Made by a program: the position numbers and the translations under genes. From positions 4,068,501 through 4,132,500 of the forward strand of contig CM028925.1 of assembly GCA_016801845.1 (NCBI GenBank): 64,000 nt of DNA, written 5' to 3'. The notes under the pieces are model-generated. The model did not search any database. It worked only from the letters and a program-made list of their open reading frames with translations, and was not told where the DNA came from. Positions 48,100-59,762 of the stretch are shown here, piece after piece; the first letter of the stretch is position 1, and the number at the start of each line of letters is the position of its first letter. The stretch comes from Polydactylus sextarius (Eukaryota > Chordata > Actinopteri > Polynemidae).

Positions 48100-48560
48100 T
48101 GAGGACTCTACTGTCATTCATTGTAGTGGCATTAGGTGTCCGTCACCTCGACTCTTACCAGCTCCTGGGGTGGAGATGCTTTTGTGTCTGATCCTGGGAG
48201 CTTTGTTGTCTGGGGCACTAGCTCCTAGTGGGGTCATCAAGGCAAATTAGTTCTACAGGAGAAGCTAGATGAAGAAGTGAAAAGTGAAAAGAGTATAAAG
48301 AAATGCACTAGCTTGTCTGAAACAGGGCGAGCGGGGTCACCCCTCTGGAGTCAGACCATGTGGGGTTTGCTGTTCAGCATCTGGTGGCTGGGCCTTTGGT
48401 CACGTGGCCCTGTCAGGAGCTGCTTGAAGAAGCTACACAGAGCTGCTACCACCCTGTGGGTTCATTATTTGAGGAGTTCTCGGCATTGGGTTGCACCAGA
48501 CGGAGGGCTGGGTTTAGGTCTTGAGTGCGCCGATCCCTGGCATCACAGACTTTGAGTTTG
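48100..48560 (+). mobile_element. 5' region of a Rex3-like retrotransposon, sense
   Basis: Text gatcctgggagctttgttgt ctggggcactagctcctagt ggggtcatcaaggcaaatta, then ctctggagtcagaccatgtg and gcatctggtggctgggcctt, then cctgtgggttcattatttga follows the leader that precedes the endonuclease frame in the same fish Rex3/RTE family as the fragments at 5.5 and 32.2 kb. The nuclease frame itself is not present. The short frames here are not genes. Confidence 0.55.
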
Positions 48561-48574
48561 CATCTTCTCTCCTT

Positions 48575-48700
48575 CTCTGTTTGAGGTTTTTTCAATATAC
48601 TCTTGCTTCTTCCCAATGTCCAAAGACATGTAGTTGAATTGATGACTCTAAACTGCCTGTAGAGGTACAAGCCTGAGGTCTGAGTACAGACCCAGTTAAA
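48575..48700 (+). repeat. common fish repeat fragment (gtccaaagacatg type)
   Basis: Reads ttcttcccaatgtccaaaga catgtagttgaattgatgac tctaaactgcctgtag, matching the teleost repeat wording cctcccacagtccaaagaca tgcagttaggttaattggtg actctaaattg. It directly follows the retrotransposon fragment. Confidence 0.6.
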
Positions 48701-48744
48701 TATCTTTTCTAATGATAAAAAATTATCAACAGCCGCAGCGCCCT

Positions 48745-49010
48745 GAGGCAAGCTAATCAAGATATTTTAATTACAAGGCAGTTATAAATCCAGATGTTTC
48801 CTCCTGGAACAGCAGCTGTCAAAATGCCCCAGCTGTGATAAAAACACAATCGGGATTTGATTCCAAAGCTCTGAGGCAAATTTCGGAGGAAGTGAAATCT
48901 GTTTGTTTTCATGTCAATATTTGCTTCCTCTTTCATTAACGTGTGCCCTGAAACTTCAACGTTAATACAAACCAGCTTTCCTTTCGCAGTTTCCTTGGCC
49001 ACTGAGGGTC
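48745..49010. promoter_or_regulatory. candidate intronic enhancer (E-box, GATA, ETS)
   Basis: Within 82 bases lie CAGCTG (48,813-48,818), CAGCTG directly followed by T and GATAA (48,830-48,841) and GGAAGTG (48,888-48,894). GATA, ETS and E-box factors drive the blood-stem-cell enhancer in the P1-P2 intron of mammalian RUNX1. This segment is 10.2 kb after P1 and looks less repeat-like than its neighbours. Conservation was not tested. Confidence 0.3.
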
Positions 49011-50430
49011 ACTTGGGTCAATAAAACATAACTATAGGTCGACCTATGGAAGAGAGTCTCTGCAGTAGAGGAATGTTGGATCATCGGCCACATCGACATC
49101 ATCTCTTGGATTGCGAGGTCGATGTAATTTTTTACAGCGTCTCCTTGTCGTCATCCATCAGCTGCAGCAGGAAGAGGGAGCTCCAATAAAGACGCCTTCA
49201 TTTCCTCTCCTCTTTTTCATCTCTTTCCTTCCAACTTGCCTGTTTAACCACTTCAGCGTTTAATATTGCTGTGCCGTCGTTGGATATTTTATGCACTTGT
49301 GTCTTATAAGCTTTGACCCGCATGGTTTCACACATACTTGATACTTCTCTGGAGAAAGATATGGATTTCATTACATCTTGATCCAAACTTTGTTCCAGAA
49401 GTTTTTCCAGTTATGTTATGTTATGGTATAATGTCGGTCAGACCACTCACTTGAGTATGCACACACTAGCTCCCACGTGAGAGTGAAACACTGCTCTGTA
49501 TGAGAGTGTATTCCTTGTTCTCCGTTGCTCTCATCAGCCTTCATGTGAACACAGCTTCTTCTGGGAATGGCAGTTTCCATCTTTTCCTTGTACCCTACAA
49601 GTTCTACACTCTAGACCAAGTGTCCAACTCAAGGTATTGGTTGTACATTAGAACTAGATCTGTGACACATCATTTTTTTTTTTAAAGTGACCACACTTAG
49701 TACTGAGCTCAGACTGTCTGATCTATCTATAAATCTATAAAAATCTTATTTCAAATGTCTGTATGAATAATTGGTCGTAATACATCTGAAAACAAAGTCA
49801 AGTCAAGTGTACTTGTCGATAACGTTGGAACAAGTTTTCTTCTATGGTCTGACGCCACTGGTCTGTATGTGGGATCAGCTTGGTGGCTTTACAGCCGTGG
49901 ATCCGCTTTGTCAATTTACAGATTTAAGGTTGCTTACACTGTGTGTGGTGGTAGTAGTTTGAGGGGAACCACCAGCTGGACCACAGACCCATATTAATGG
50001 TAAAGCTAAACTCTACCACAGTGTGTGTGCCAAATCAGAGCCAATGGGTAGGAAGTCAGTGGTTATGTTTAGGTTTGCTGTTGGTTTATGGTTACAGAGA
50101 TAAACCATCACATTTATCCTTTATTGCTGATTTCTTAATTTTTCACTTCTTGCTAATTGTCCAAGATGGATCAATATTTCACATATTGAATATTGAACAT
50201 ACTTGAAACTATGGATTCAAACACACAAAAAAACACTACGACAACTGTATGTTGGCATTTCTGGAAATGAAATGACGTGGCCCCTCTTTGTTCCGGTACA
50301 CTTCCCCCGCTGACTTTAACCTTGTGTGAAGTTTCGAAAAGCCGCCGACAGGAAAGAGCCATCCAAACGATCGATGAAGCCTCTGATCATCCACAGCTTT
50401 TTCACTGTTCCAGCTAATTTTTTTTATCCT
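49011..50430. other. intronic non-coding DNA
   Basis: No exon or repeat was recognised; a TTATG run lies at 49,413-49,427. The minus-strand frame at 49,198-49,386 (MDQDVMKSISFSREVSS...) shows no family. Confidence 0.45.
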
Positions 50431-50650
50431 AACCACACTGGTTCCACCCATCATCCTTTTAGTGGGCTAGATAGTGGGTATGCATCTGTAAAGTGCGGCG
50501 GGACGGGTGTCCTGTGCGAGGCAAACGAAGGTCCCTTCAGTCCTGTGGTTAACGAAGAAGTCATGCAAAGAGTCGTCTCATCCATTTTGAAACTTCTCCT
50601 CACCCTTTTTCCTCCCTAGATCCCCCATTTGTCCCCACATTGTGGTTAAC
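50431..50650. promoter_or_regulatory. three RUNX consensus sites within 220 bases
   Basis: AACCACA at 50,431-50,437, TGTGGTTAAC at 50,544-50,553 and TGTGGTTAAC at 50,641-50,650. The last two are identical over ten bases and 97 bases apart. A 7-base consensus is expected about eight times by chance in 64 kb on both strands, so three here is a modest enrichment. Confidence 0.3.
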
Positions 50651-53326
50651 AAGTAAATGCAAAGTGTTGTCGCGTGTCGACGTGTCGCCCATACCCATTA
50701 GCGCCTCTCTATTATGTATTGTAAATTCCGCCCAGAGATTATGCCTTCTGACTTATTCATTGGCTCATTTGGGACTCTATGCATCCTCATGTGGTTGGAC
50801 TTAAGGTGAAAGCTGCTTTGGTTATATTCTTCCACTTTGATGATCCATTTGAGTTTTCCAGAATCTTTAACACACACACATGCATGCTACAAAAAACATA
50901 ACGTAACCAAAGCCTGAGGGGTGTGAATGCTTAATTAGTTGGTTGAAAGTCTCCTTCCCAAACTGTCAGAGACAATATAGATAATGGGAAGCAATTATTG
51001 ATTTTTGTAGCTGTCTATAGTGACGGTTTACATATCTATAGTATGTTTATAATGACTTGTGTCTGCCTGTATTATAACAGAAACAAGAATTGGACTGTAA
51101 AGTAAGAATTTTACAGGAATTAGACCAATTAGAGCGTACTAACACCTGCTCACACTTGTGAAATCATTATTAACAATGTTTTTTATTGAGAAGTGTTGTC
51201 CCTACTGACAAGTGAGGGACGACACTAAAGTTTCTGAGCAGTAAGAGCTTTTGAAGGACGTAAACAAGTGCACGGACGTGAAGCAGGAAGTCCTCCAGAG
51301 CAGATGTGTTAGAGGAGTTAGGAGAGAAGATGTTCTCAGAACAGATGACTCCTTCATAGATTTTTGAAGATAGAGATGGACTGGATGAATTTGAGTGTAG
51401 CTCAACTGTATGAGTCACTGAGCAGCAGTTTTTTTATTTTTTTTAGAGTAATCGTGACAATCTGTAGAGATTTCACTGCAGGTGAAGCGAGAAACACAGA
51501 ACCACGGGTTTTGCATTAAACTTTTGCTGTTTTTTTTCTGGTCTGACTGAGCCTTTAACCCAAAAAAAGAAAAAAAAAAAAAGGATGCACAACATACGAC
51601 ATTAACGAGGCATGTTTGAGGTTTGGAGTTTTTCCCGTGACTAAAAAAATATTCAAAGACAACTGAGTATAACCTGGCTTCTGTATCCAAATGGAGGGTT
51701 GTGTCTTCATAGACACTTCCTGGATGATATAGCGTGTAGAGTCACAGGTTTTTACGCAAACACTGAAACATCCTTTTGTCCGGTCATTTGCATGTGGGTG
51801 TTGCTCTGTCATGCTATAGTGCGGCTGTGAAAGACAACTCAGTGGCACATTCATTCCTGTTGAATCTGAACTCAGTCTCAGCAACACATGTTCATTCTGT
51901 TACTCTCTACCGGGGAAATAAACTATACGACCAGAAATGAACTTTACGACAGGCTACAGACTTTCAGCGAATTTTAACGTGTCTTGATCTAATGTATCTA
52001 GAGTCGGTCTTCAGCAAGTACACGACATCTGATGTACGATTCTGAAATTGCTCGGCCAATGAATTAAGTGACATATGAAAGACTTTCATCATCAGACTCA
52101 GTTCTCTGTTGTCCTCTTCCACTCAATCCCTTGTTTTATTTGTTTCTCAATCCTTTTCTTATCCTCTACTTCCTATCATCATGACCAGGATCCAGAAACC
52201 ACTACTGCTACTCAATCCATTCATCCACATTAAGTCTATCATTTTGATCTCTCACCTACAAGCATAACATTTTATTTACACTTGTTATTATCACAGGTGT
52301 AAGTCTGACAACGTTGAAGCCTAAGACTCTGTAAGCACTGCTACAGTGTAACACCAGTGCAGTACAAATGACACTGAACAATAGCTGTCAGTGCACTGAG
52401 GTAAACCGCTTATTTGATTAAACCTGCATCCCAAGACATATCGTTCCACTCTGCACTGTGCGTGCATCAAGACTACTGAACAGAAAAAAGTAACTGCTTA
52501 CATATTGGTGCTTGTACACGTGTACTTCTGTAGGAGAAGTGCAGGAAGTGTGTTTGGTTAAAAGAATTAGCATGCAATCATTTGCTTGTTAGTAGTTAAG
52601 ACTAAGTACAACTGATGGAATTTAGATTTGGATACTAAGACATCGGAGTTGTTATAACTCGTCCTCTGGACACCATGAATGTCTGGACAGACCTCGTGCT
52701 ACCTAATTTTGTGCTAGCTTTTCAAGTACATGTTGACATCAACCACAATGACAAACTCTGATCTAAAAGGATCAAAGGATACATTCGCCGGGGGCTCTGA
52801 GGGTCACGGTACAAAACCGACTGAAGAAATTGTGACGAAAGTGCAGCTCTTGCGGTCAACGTGTTACACAAGCAGCCGGTTGAAACAGCTCAAGCATCTG
52901 ATTATTTGCTACCAGAATGTCCACTTGAGGTTTGCAGCATCATCTTAGAGGAAGTCAAACCTTGGACTAACTCCATATTTCAATGAACTAGTTTGTGCCC
53001 ACAGCCTTAAGCTGTGACTAAACAACATGCTGCCATGTGGATGAAAAGGCCAAAAATGAGAGAATAAATTGTGTTACTACGGCTGATTGCCACTATAAAT
53101 GAATGACAGTTGACTTGAAAGTTGGCAGCTTCTTAACTTGACTGTTCATCAGAAAGACGTTAAGTGTTTGGAAAAGTTTTCAAATCTAATCTGATATGAA
53201 GCAAAACTATGCGCTTGCAGTTTGTCATGACTCATTTGGTTCATCCTTCAATGCAGACCTGCCTGGACTCCACCGTAGTAAACCTTTCTGATCACTCGTG
53301 ACGTCCATGTTCACCAGCCAGCCTGC

Positions 53327-53331
<5 letters not shown>
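50651..53331. other. intronic non-coding DNA
   Basis: A slightly GC-richer 220-bp patch at 52,730-52,950 has an open frame without domain and may be repeat-derived. Otherwise nothing was recognised. Confidence 0.45.

Positions 53332-53367
<36 letters not shown>
53332..53367. repeat. (GT)18 microsatellite
   Basis: Pure GT tract; (CTGT)n-like pyrimidine repeats follow at 53,450-53,490. Confidence 0.95.
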
Positions 53368-53368
<1 letters not shown>

Positions 53369-53499
53369 GAAAGACTTAAGGGTTTCTGCTCTATTGCATC
53401 TGCTCAGCCATTCAATCTGCACTAAACACAGCCTGAGGCGTTTCTATCTTCCTCTCTCTGTCTGTCTGTCTCACTCTGTCTGTCTCTCTGTCACACTGA

Positions 53500-54100
53500 T
53501 ACACACTGTCTCCCTTTTCCATCTCTGCCTCACTCCATTTTATTTTCATTTCTACGCTGAGAAAATGAACATTTTACTAACTTTGACTGTGTGCATGATT
53601 GAATAGGTAGGTCTCTCTCTCTCCCTCTCCCTGTCCTTCATTTCATGTGTCAGAAAATCAATGTTTAGTTTAGCAAGAATAAGCCAGTCTTCTCTCATCG
53701 CAGAGGCCGGCTGAATAATTCAACACACACACACACACACAGACACACAGGAGAGAACACACTCTGTTTTCTTGGACATTGAAAGAACCTGTCGTGAACG
53801 TTTGACTTTTTTTTTTTTTTTTTTGGACCCTTCCAGATGTCAAACTTTTTCGAAGACAAATTCACACATTTTCTAACATCGGTTATGATCTATGTTACGC
53901 ATCTGATCAACAATAAACTGAAAGAAGCTGATGTCGTTGTTCTCTAATCAGTTTCTACTCATAGCTGAAACTAAAGACGGTTTGCACGGTTTGCTAAAGT
54001 CTGGTTGCACATTGTGGTGCTCACAGGAAGGAAAAAGCGACAAGTCCCTGAAACTAAAGTGAAAAGCTTTATCAATAAGTGAATAAGTAGGAGGTGGTAG
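53500..54100. other. intronic non-coding DNA
   Basis: A (CA)10 patch at 53,722-53,750 and a T-run at 53,807-53,824. Nothing coding was seen. Confidence 0.5.
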
Positions 54101-54169
54101 GAAGCCAAAAGTGACCCCTACACTGGCAAGAATGGATCAATAGAGAAGCCAAACTCTCTCACCAACCCA

Positions 54170-54620
54170 AGACTGGACTCCACGGACACTGATCAAGGAG
54201 GATCCACTACTACATGACAGACACACAAAAGCTCAGCTGGAAAAAGATGAGTTCAAAGATGAAAAATGTTTGGACATAAGGGAACGACTTTTCAAAACTC
54301 TCCATCAAACCCACGGTCAATCATGGTGGTGGTTTTTCAGCCAATGTTGTCAGGCAACTATTTCAAAGTAAACTGCATCATGGGAAAAAAAAAAGGCGTG
54401 GAAAAACATCAGGAAGATCTTAAGAAAAAAAATGATCTTGGTCATCACTGGACTTTTCAACAAGTCAGTCAACTGAAACATTCAACCACAGTGATGAAGA
54501 GATGTTAACAGGACACAATGACCGACCAGCCACGGTTTAGACCTGAATCTCACTGAGGATCTACAGAGAACTGAAGACCAGTTTGCACGACAGCAGGTTT
54601 TTGACATTCCACTGACACCA
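54170..54620 (+). pseudogene. Tc1-type transposase relic
   Basis: Read across several frames the segment gives PLLHDRHTKAQL, then catcaaacccacggtcaatc atggtggtgg (the NHGGGS block of Tc1 enzymes), GIMGKKKG, DLGHHWTFQQ (normally LG..W.FQQDNDPKH) and gtttagacctgaatctcact gaggatctacagagaactga (the PDLNPIE.LW.ELK block, here LDLNLTEDLQR). The Asp of the DDE triad after FQQ is Val. Frameshifts and stops confirm it is dead. The order of motifs is that of a Tc1/mariner transposase. Terminal inverted repeats were not identified. Confidence 0.75.
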
Positions 54621-56122
54621 ACTCACCGGCAGTAAATACAATTTTAAAATCTCACTTTCTCCGTTCATTCAGGAATTACTTCCCCAGTTTGACTTTTAGT
54701 GAACCGGACTGACCTTTTCTGACCTTAGAGTGACCATCAACCTACCACCATCACCTCCTCCTCCTCCATCTGCTGCCAATGGATTCACTGAGAGCTTTAC
54801 AACAGTTATCAGCGTAAAGCTGAATCCCTCGGCGCCATAAAGTAATCCAACAGCAGCTCCGTGTTAAAGACAATTTACATATACTGTATATAAAATACGA
54901 GCAAAACCAGCAGCTTAGAAACACCAATGTAGTCAATGACAGTTTGATGGTTTTGTTTATCTTTCCAATTGCCATATTTTATGTAAAATAAATACAAATA
55001 TATTTAAATATATTGAAAAAAATGTATCTTTTATCTGGAGCAGATTATTTTTCTTATCACAGTTTAATTACAGCTCAACTGACTTTGTGTGTGTGTGTGT
55101 GGTGTGACAGTGTGTGTCCTTGTGCAACCGTGTGTGTTTGTGTGTGTGTGTGTGTGTGTCATTCGGTGCTGCTGCTAACTGATATGTCAGAAAATCAATT
55201 AATTACTTTTAAGCGGCAGTTAACTGCATCCGCACAATACACCCCATGAATTATAGACGAGGTGTGTGCACATACTGTATGTGTGTGTGTGTGACAGAGG
55301 TAGAATTGGCTGCTCTGTTAACTACAGACAATTGGTAACTCCTCCGTCACTGATCAATTGATGAGAGTACTTCGATACAAATCTACTGAGCTGCTGAAGT
55401 GTCTGAACTGAGTGTGTGTGTGTGTTTGTGTGTGTGTGTGTTTCATTTGTTTTAACTGCTTCCATCCGCAATTCAACTTTTCACATTCACTCGGGAGCAG
55501 ATTTCGTAAATATTCACATTCTAAGCAAATGTAAACGTCAGACATAGTTAAAAAAAATCATAATATGTATTAAATATAATTATTAATATTATTAATTATG
55601 GTAATATAAAGACACACAAGCCCAGTTATTCCATTCAGGATAAATAATATAAAGAAACGGACAGTTTAATATCGATGTGTTTTTTTTTTCTTTTTGTTGT
55701 TGTTGAAAACGTCTGATTAACAATCTGCAATTTAAATTAATAGAAAAATAATAAATAACAAAATCACAATTTCCATTTATTATTTCACTATTGTTGATCA
55801 TTGTAGAGAAAGTGAATGGAACTACATGAAGAGAAAATGAGGTATAATAACTAGTATAGCAAATAAAAAAAAAAAAATTAACCAACGTCAAACACATTGT
55901 AACTGTCTGTTTCTCAATAATAAAAACACACACTGTTCAGGTCAGTGTGAATGTGTGACTGTGACATTATAGAGTCTCATATGCAGCAGGTTGATTCTCT
56001 GAATAGAACGTGATGAACTGCGAGGTGTTAACGGCGCACAGAGATAAAACAGGAGGATGTCTCCTTTTCCTCCCCCTTGACTCTCTCTTTCCTTCTATTG
56101 ATCCCTCGCTCTGGATGGGCAG

Positions 56123-56124
<2 letters not shown>
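54621..56124. other. intronic non-coding DNA
   Basis: TG patches at 55,085-55,160, 55,279-55,293 and 55,413-55,442, and AT-rich sequence at 55,560-55,600. No exon was seen. Confidence 0.5.

Positions 56125-56156
<32 letters not shown>
56125..56156. repeat. (TG)16 microsatellite
   Basis: Pure TG tract. Confidence 0.95.
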
Positions 56157-56157
<1 letters not shown>

Positions 56158-56547
56158 TATTGATCCCTACCATGCTGCTGTCACTGGCCTCAGGGTGGCC
56201 TCAGCTCAGGGGACGATGGGGACAGACAGCCGCTGGCAGAGACGGGGACAGAGACAGAGGAACTTTATTTCCACTTCACTACAATAGCACTGTTTCCTCT
56301 GCAATCACTTTAAATATGAAACAGAGCCTGCACATATGAAATGAATAGTTTTGCAATCAAAATTAATAAAATGGTTCCATAGGAATGATGCATTTTTAAA
56401 CATTAAGACAACAAGACGCATGTTTACATAAAGGAATTTCTGGCTAAAGTAAAATAAATATGATAAATAAACTCTAAACAAAACAACTTTAAACCAAATT
56501 TGCAAAATTCATTTGAGGGGTTACATATCACTGCTTGACACCAGACA
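56157..56547. other. intronic non-coding DNA
   Basis: No gene or repeat recognised. Confidence 0.45.
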
Positions 56548-56597
56548 CCTTTTGACATCTGAACCTGCCACAAGAGGCAGGTTCAGATGTCAAAAGG
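56548..56597. repeat. perfect 22-bp inverted repeat (hairpin, 6-base loop)
   Basis: Left arm 56,548-56,569 begins CCTTTTGACATC and ends CCTGCC. The loop is ACAAGA. The right arm at 56,576-56,597 is the exact complement of all 22 bases. No A/T-rich or transposon context explains it. Confidence 0.97.
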
Positions 56598-58020
56598 ACT
56601 AATTTCACTTGCATAACTAAAAAAAAAATAAATAAAATAAAACCAGGTTAGTCTGGCCAAGACCTGGACAAGACAGCAGAGCAAAGAGTTTCATATAAAA
56701 AAAAACAATTAATGGTCACAAAACAAAAAAACACAAAAACGTCTTATCTCAAAAGTAGATTTCCCTGAAAGTGGCATTAATTAAAACATTTACAATTATG
56801 AATGGACTCATGTTTAACAACAGAACCTTTAAAACCATTTTTTAAAACCACCAGACTGAGCGTTTTAGTAGAAGAAGCAGCAAACATGAAAACCTTTTTG
56901 AACAACTCTATTCAGATTTGAGGTACATTCAATAAAATAGTGTCCTGAGACCTTAAGCTGTAAATGCTCTGCTTAAAAGAAACAAATCTGCATATGTAAC
57001 ATGGAAGCTTGCCAATAATGGCCTTAAACAAGAAGATATAAAGGTGAGTAAACCTGCGAGTTGACAGAAAAGGCAACCTCACTTTGGAAAACGGTGTACA
57101 GCGATGAGTGAGAGGTCTGCAGTTGATGTACGACAGATCACCATAAAACAAAAATAGATATAAAAACTAAACTAAAACACTGAGGATGTACAGAAAGGGT
57201 GTGTGTGTTCTTGCATGAGCAGGAAATCAGATTGTGTGTGATTCTTTGCAGCAAGGCTTCGACTGATGGCTTGAACTGCGTCTACTCATGACAGACGTTA
57301 GAGATTTAAACTTAAGATTAAATGACAATAAGACTTTTTCATTCAACAGCACAGTGACAAGCAGTGGTCTGTAGGTGTGGTTTCGACGGAGTCCACCAGC
57401 ACAAGAGCTGCTTACGAGCTGCGCAGTCAAATAACAGTGTCAATTATATTTGACTAAGCTATGTAAATATACCGGTGTAGGATCAGTGGTTACATGAGCT
57501 CCAACAAGCCACAGCTTTCACAGAATAAACTCTGGTACTTGGTTTTGGTTCAACACCGACCACCACTGTGGCTCACGATAACACACACACTACTTGTCTG
57601 AGGCTGTCATTGACGGTCATAGGGAGCCACACACACACAGTTTTGTGGTGATATCAGCAGCAAAGGGCCTGTGGGAGAGTCACTGTGGGAAGCTCAGTGT
57701 CCACCAGTTTATGTGTGTGTGTGTGTGTCACAGTCACAGTGGTCACCTTGAGGTTTTGGGACTAAAGAACAGTTGAACTTTATCTTCGCATAGAAACATC
57801 GAGTTAGTGTCGACGTAAACATCTGTTTGTAAACATTTCCACATAAACATTTGAAATGATGATGTTTGATCGTTGTCAGGAAACCAGAAACCAAAACCAA
57901 ATAGTACGTAGAACAGATTAAGACAGAAAGTTACTACTGATCTGATTGAGACAAATTTATCAGTAGGTTCCACCATTTTGTTTGAATGTGTGTGTGACCT
58001 CAATTTTCTACCAGAACTTC
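56598..58020. other. intronic non-coding DNA
   Basis: A-runs at 56,619-56,641 and 56,697-56,705. No exon was recognised. Confidence 0.5.
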
Positions 58021-58219
58021 CAAATAGTGAAGAAAAGCTAGGAAAGGAGGGGAGAGGGGGGAGGGAGGGAGGAAATCATTTGAGTAGCTAAATGAAATTA
58101 GCAGCTTTAAAGAGCCTGGGGGCAAAGTGGAGACGTGTCCCCCATGGCTATGCTTTACAGGAGGAGGGAATGAATTAAGCTTGACTGGCTCCTCTCCTCC
58201 TCCTCCCATCTTCCTATTC

Positions 58220-58494
58220 CCTCACTTTTTTCTGTTTTTCACTAATATATATATGGAGCGATGACGGGAGGAGGGAAGGGGGTTGAGGAGACGGATGAGG
58301 GATATAAAAGCAGTTGGTGATGTTGAGGAGCTCGTCATTTTTCTAAAGAAGAAGCTAAAAAAATAACTTTATTTCTTCAGTTTCCTTACTTTTCTTTTCT
58401 TCCTAACCCTCCTCTTCTGATTTTTCCTCTTAATGTCCTCTCTCCTCAAACATCGGGCCCCCGGCTGTTGTTTCTCGTGTGACCCACCGGAAGA
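58220..58494 (+). promoter_or_regulatory. TATA-box promoter candidate between runx P1 and P2
   Basis: A canonical TATAAAAG at 58,303-58,310 lies in GA-rich sequence. About 25-30 bases later a transcription start would fall near gaggagctcg. A pyrimidine-rich leader (58,370-58,450) precedes a GC-richer block and the ATG at 58,495. The promoter signature is cleaner than elsewhere in the window outside P1 and P2. Confidence 0.35.
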
Positions 58495-58671
58495 ATGAAC
58501 TCCGGCACGTTCTCCGGCTCAGGCCCTTTGTCCTGGGCCATGTACCTCATGGGTAAAGGCCGGACGGGTGGCGGACTCTTCGGTAAAAACTCTCTTAAGA
58601 CTCTTTGGCACCTTGTCGTCACGGTCACTGTCTTGTCTGTTCACACCAGTTCTGTGTTTCCATCATGTTGA
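58495..58671 (+). CDS. 58-codon ORF of unknown function downstream of the TATA box
   Basis: ATG at 58,495 with A at -3 opens a frame reading MNSGTFSGSGPLSWAMYLMG, then KGRTGGGLFGKNSLKTLWHL, and ends in VFPSC before TGA at 58,669. The first half is Gly/Ser-rich, and the second half holds a weakly hydrophobic VVTVTVLSV stretch. I recognise no family. Two potential splice donors within it (ATGG|GTAAAG at about 58,552 and TTCG|GTAAAA at about 58,583) would both leave a phase-1 G, like the two runx first exons. It might therefore be a third alternative first exon. It could equally be untranslated or chance. Confidence 0.25.
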   Translation: MNSGTFSGSGPLSWAMYLMGKGRTGGGLFGKNSLKTLWHLVVTVTVLSVHTSSVFPSC

Positions 58672-58828
58672 ACTTCAAACCACAAAATCCACTGTTTTTT
58701 TCTTTCAGTTATGTATCTTTATATATTTATATTTACATTTATATTAACTTAATTTAAATGCATGAACAAACTATAATATTTTATTATACACTGGCACTGA
58801 CATTTGTTGGACTCAAGGAAGGCGATAT

Positions 58829-58930
58829 ATTGTAGCATTATTTGATATTTTATGCTACTGAAACATTTAGAAACAAAAGAAATTGTGCATTTCTTTGCCG
58901 ATGACTCAATGTCTTCCACTGATAAAGTCT
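58829..58930 (+). repeat. diverged direct repeat, copy 1
   Basis: Motifs gatatattgtagc, tttgatattttatgctactg aaacatttagaaa and gatgactcaatgtcttcc recur in order at 59,663-59,762. Confidence 0.75.
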
Positions 58931-59662
58931 AGATGACTCAGACGCTGTTGTGATCATTGCGGCGTTCATACTTAGCAATTTGTGTTCCCATGATCTGGAG
59001 TCTCAACAACTGTAGTGAAACCTGTAGTTTTCACTACAAGACTTGTCAGTGATTGAGCTCCCGATCACACCGTGACGTCACCAAACCATACGTCTTGTGA
59101 ACTGCTTCTCATTGTGATTTATAAACATTTATTGCTGACGAGCACCAGTGAAGACGCTGCTTCTGACACAGACTAAAACCGGTAAACCACCATGTATACA
59201 TCACAGCTACACAATGTTTTTCATGGTGGAGCCGAAATTACCGGCGAGTATCAAGTAATATTTCAATCAGATGCAGGAAGTTATTAGAAACTGAAAAATT
59301 AAACAAAAATCGTTATGTCAGACTTTTAAACGTGGTTCTGAGTGAATCAGTGAGACCACAGCAGCGTCTATCTCTCATCCCTCCTCTGATTGGCTGTTGA
59401 TCTTTGTCAGTCTCTTCAGACTCCTCCAGTTTTTAACATGACAGATATCCAGTCCCAGTCTAGACCAGGTCCCGCCGGCCTCTGATGGAGTCGTTAGTTC
59501 TGTTCACACATTATGATAATTAACTGACGATTCATCAACGATCAGAGGACCAAGTCCACCAGACACGACGACTGTGAATCGTTGGTAAAGTCGACTAATA
59601 TAAATTAGACTTAAGATGAACAAACGCTGGTATCAATGCCTTTGATTGGTGAAATAGACAAT
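58931..59662. other. non-coding between the direct repeats
   Basis: Contains a CRE-like GTGACGTCAC near 59,072-59,081. Texture suggests an old DNA-transposon remnant whose ends may be the flanking direct repeats, but no inverted ends were found. Confidence 0.35.
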
Positions 59663-59762
59663 AGATGATATATTGTGGCTTTAGTTGATATTTTCTACAA
59701 CTGAAACATTTAGAAATCTTCCAAATGGTGCATCTCTCCACCAATGACTCTGTGTTTCCTGC
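59663..59762 (+). repeat. diverged direct repeat, copy 2
   Basis: Reads gatatattgtggctttagtt gatattttctacaactgaaa catttagaaa, then gtgcatctctccaccaatga ctctgtgtttcc, matching copy 1 about 833 bases upstream. Confidence 0.75.

Noticed and set aside
56548..56597. MicroRNA precursor at the 22-bp hairpin
   Set aside because: The stem is perfectly paired, only 22 bp, with a 6-base loop; known animal precursors have longer, imperfect stems. Kept only as a structural finding.
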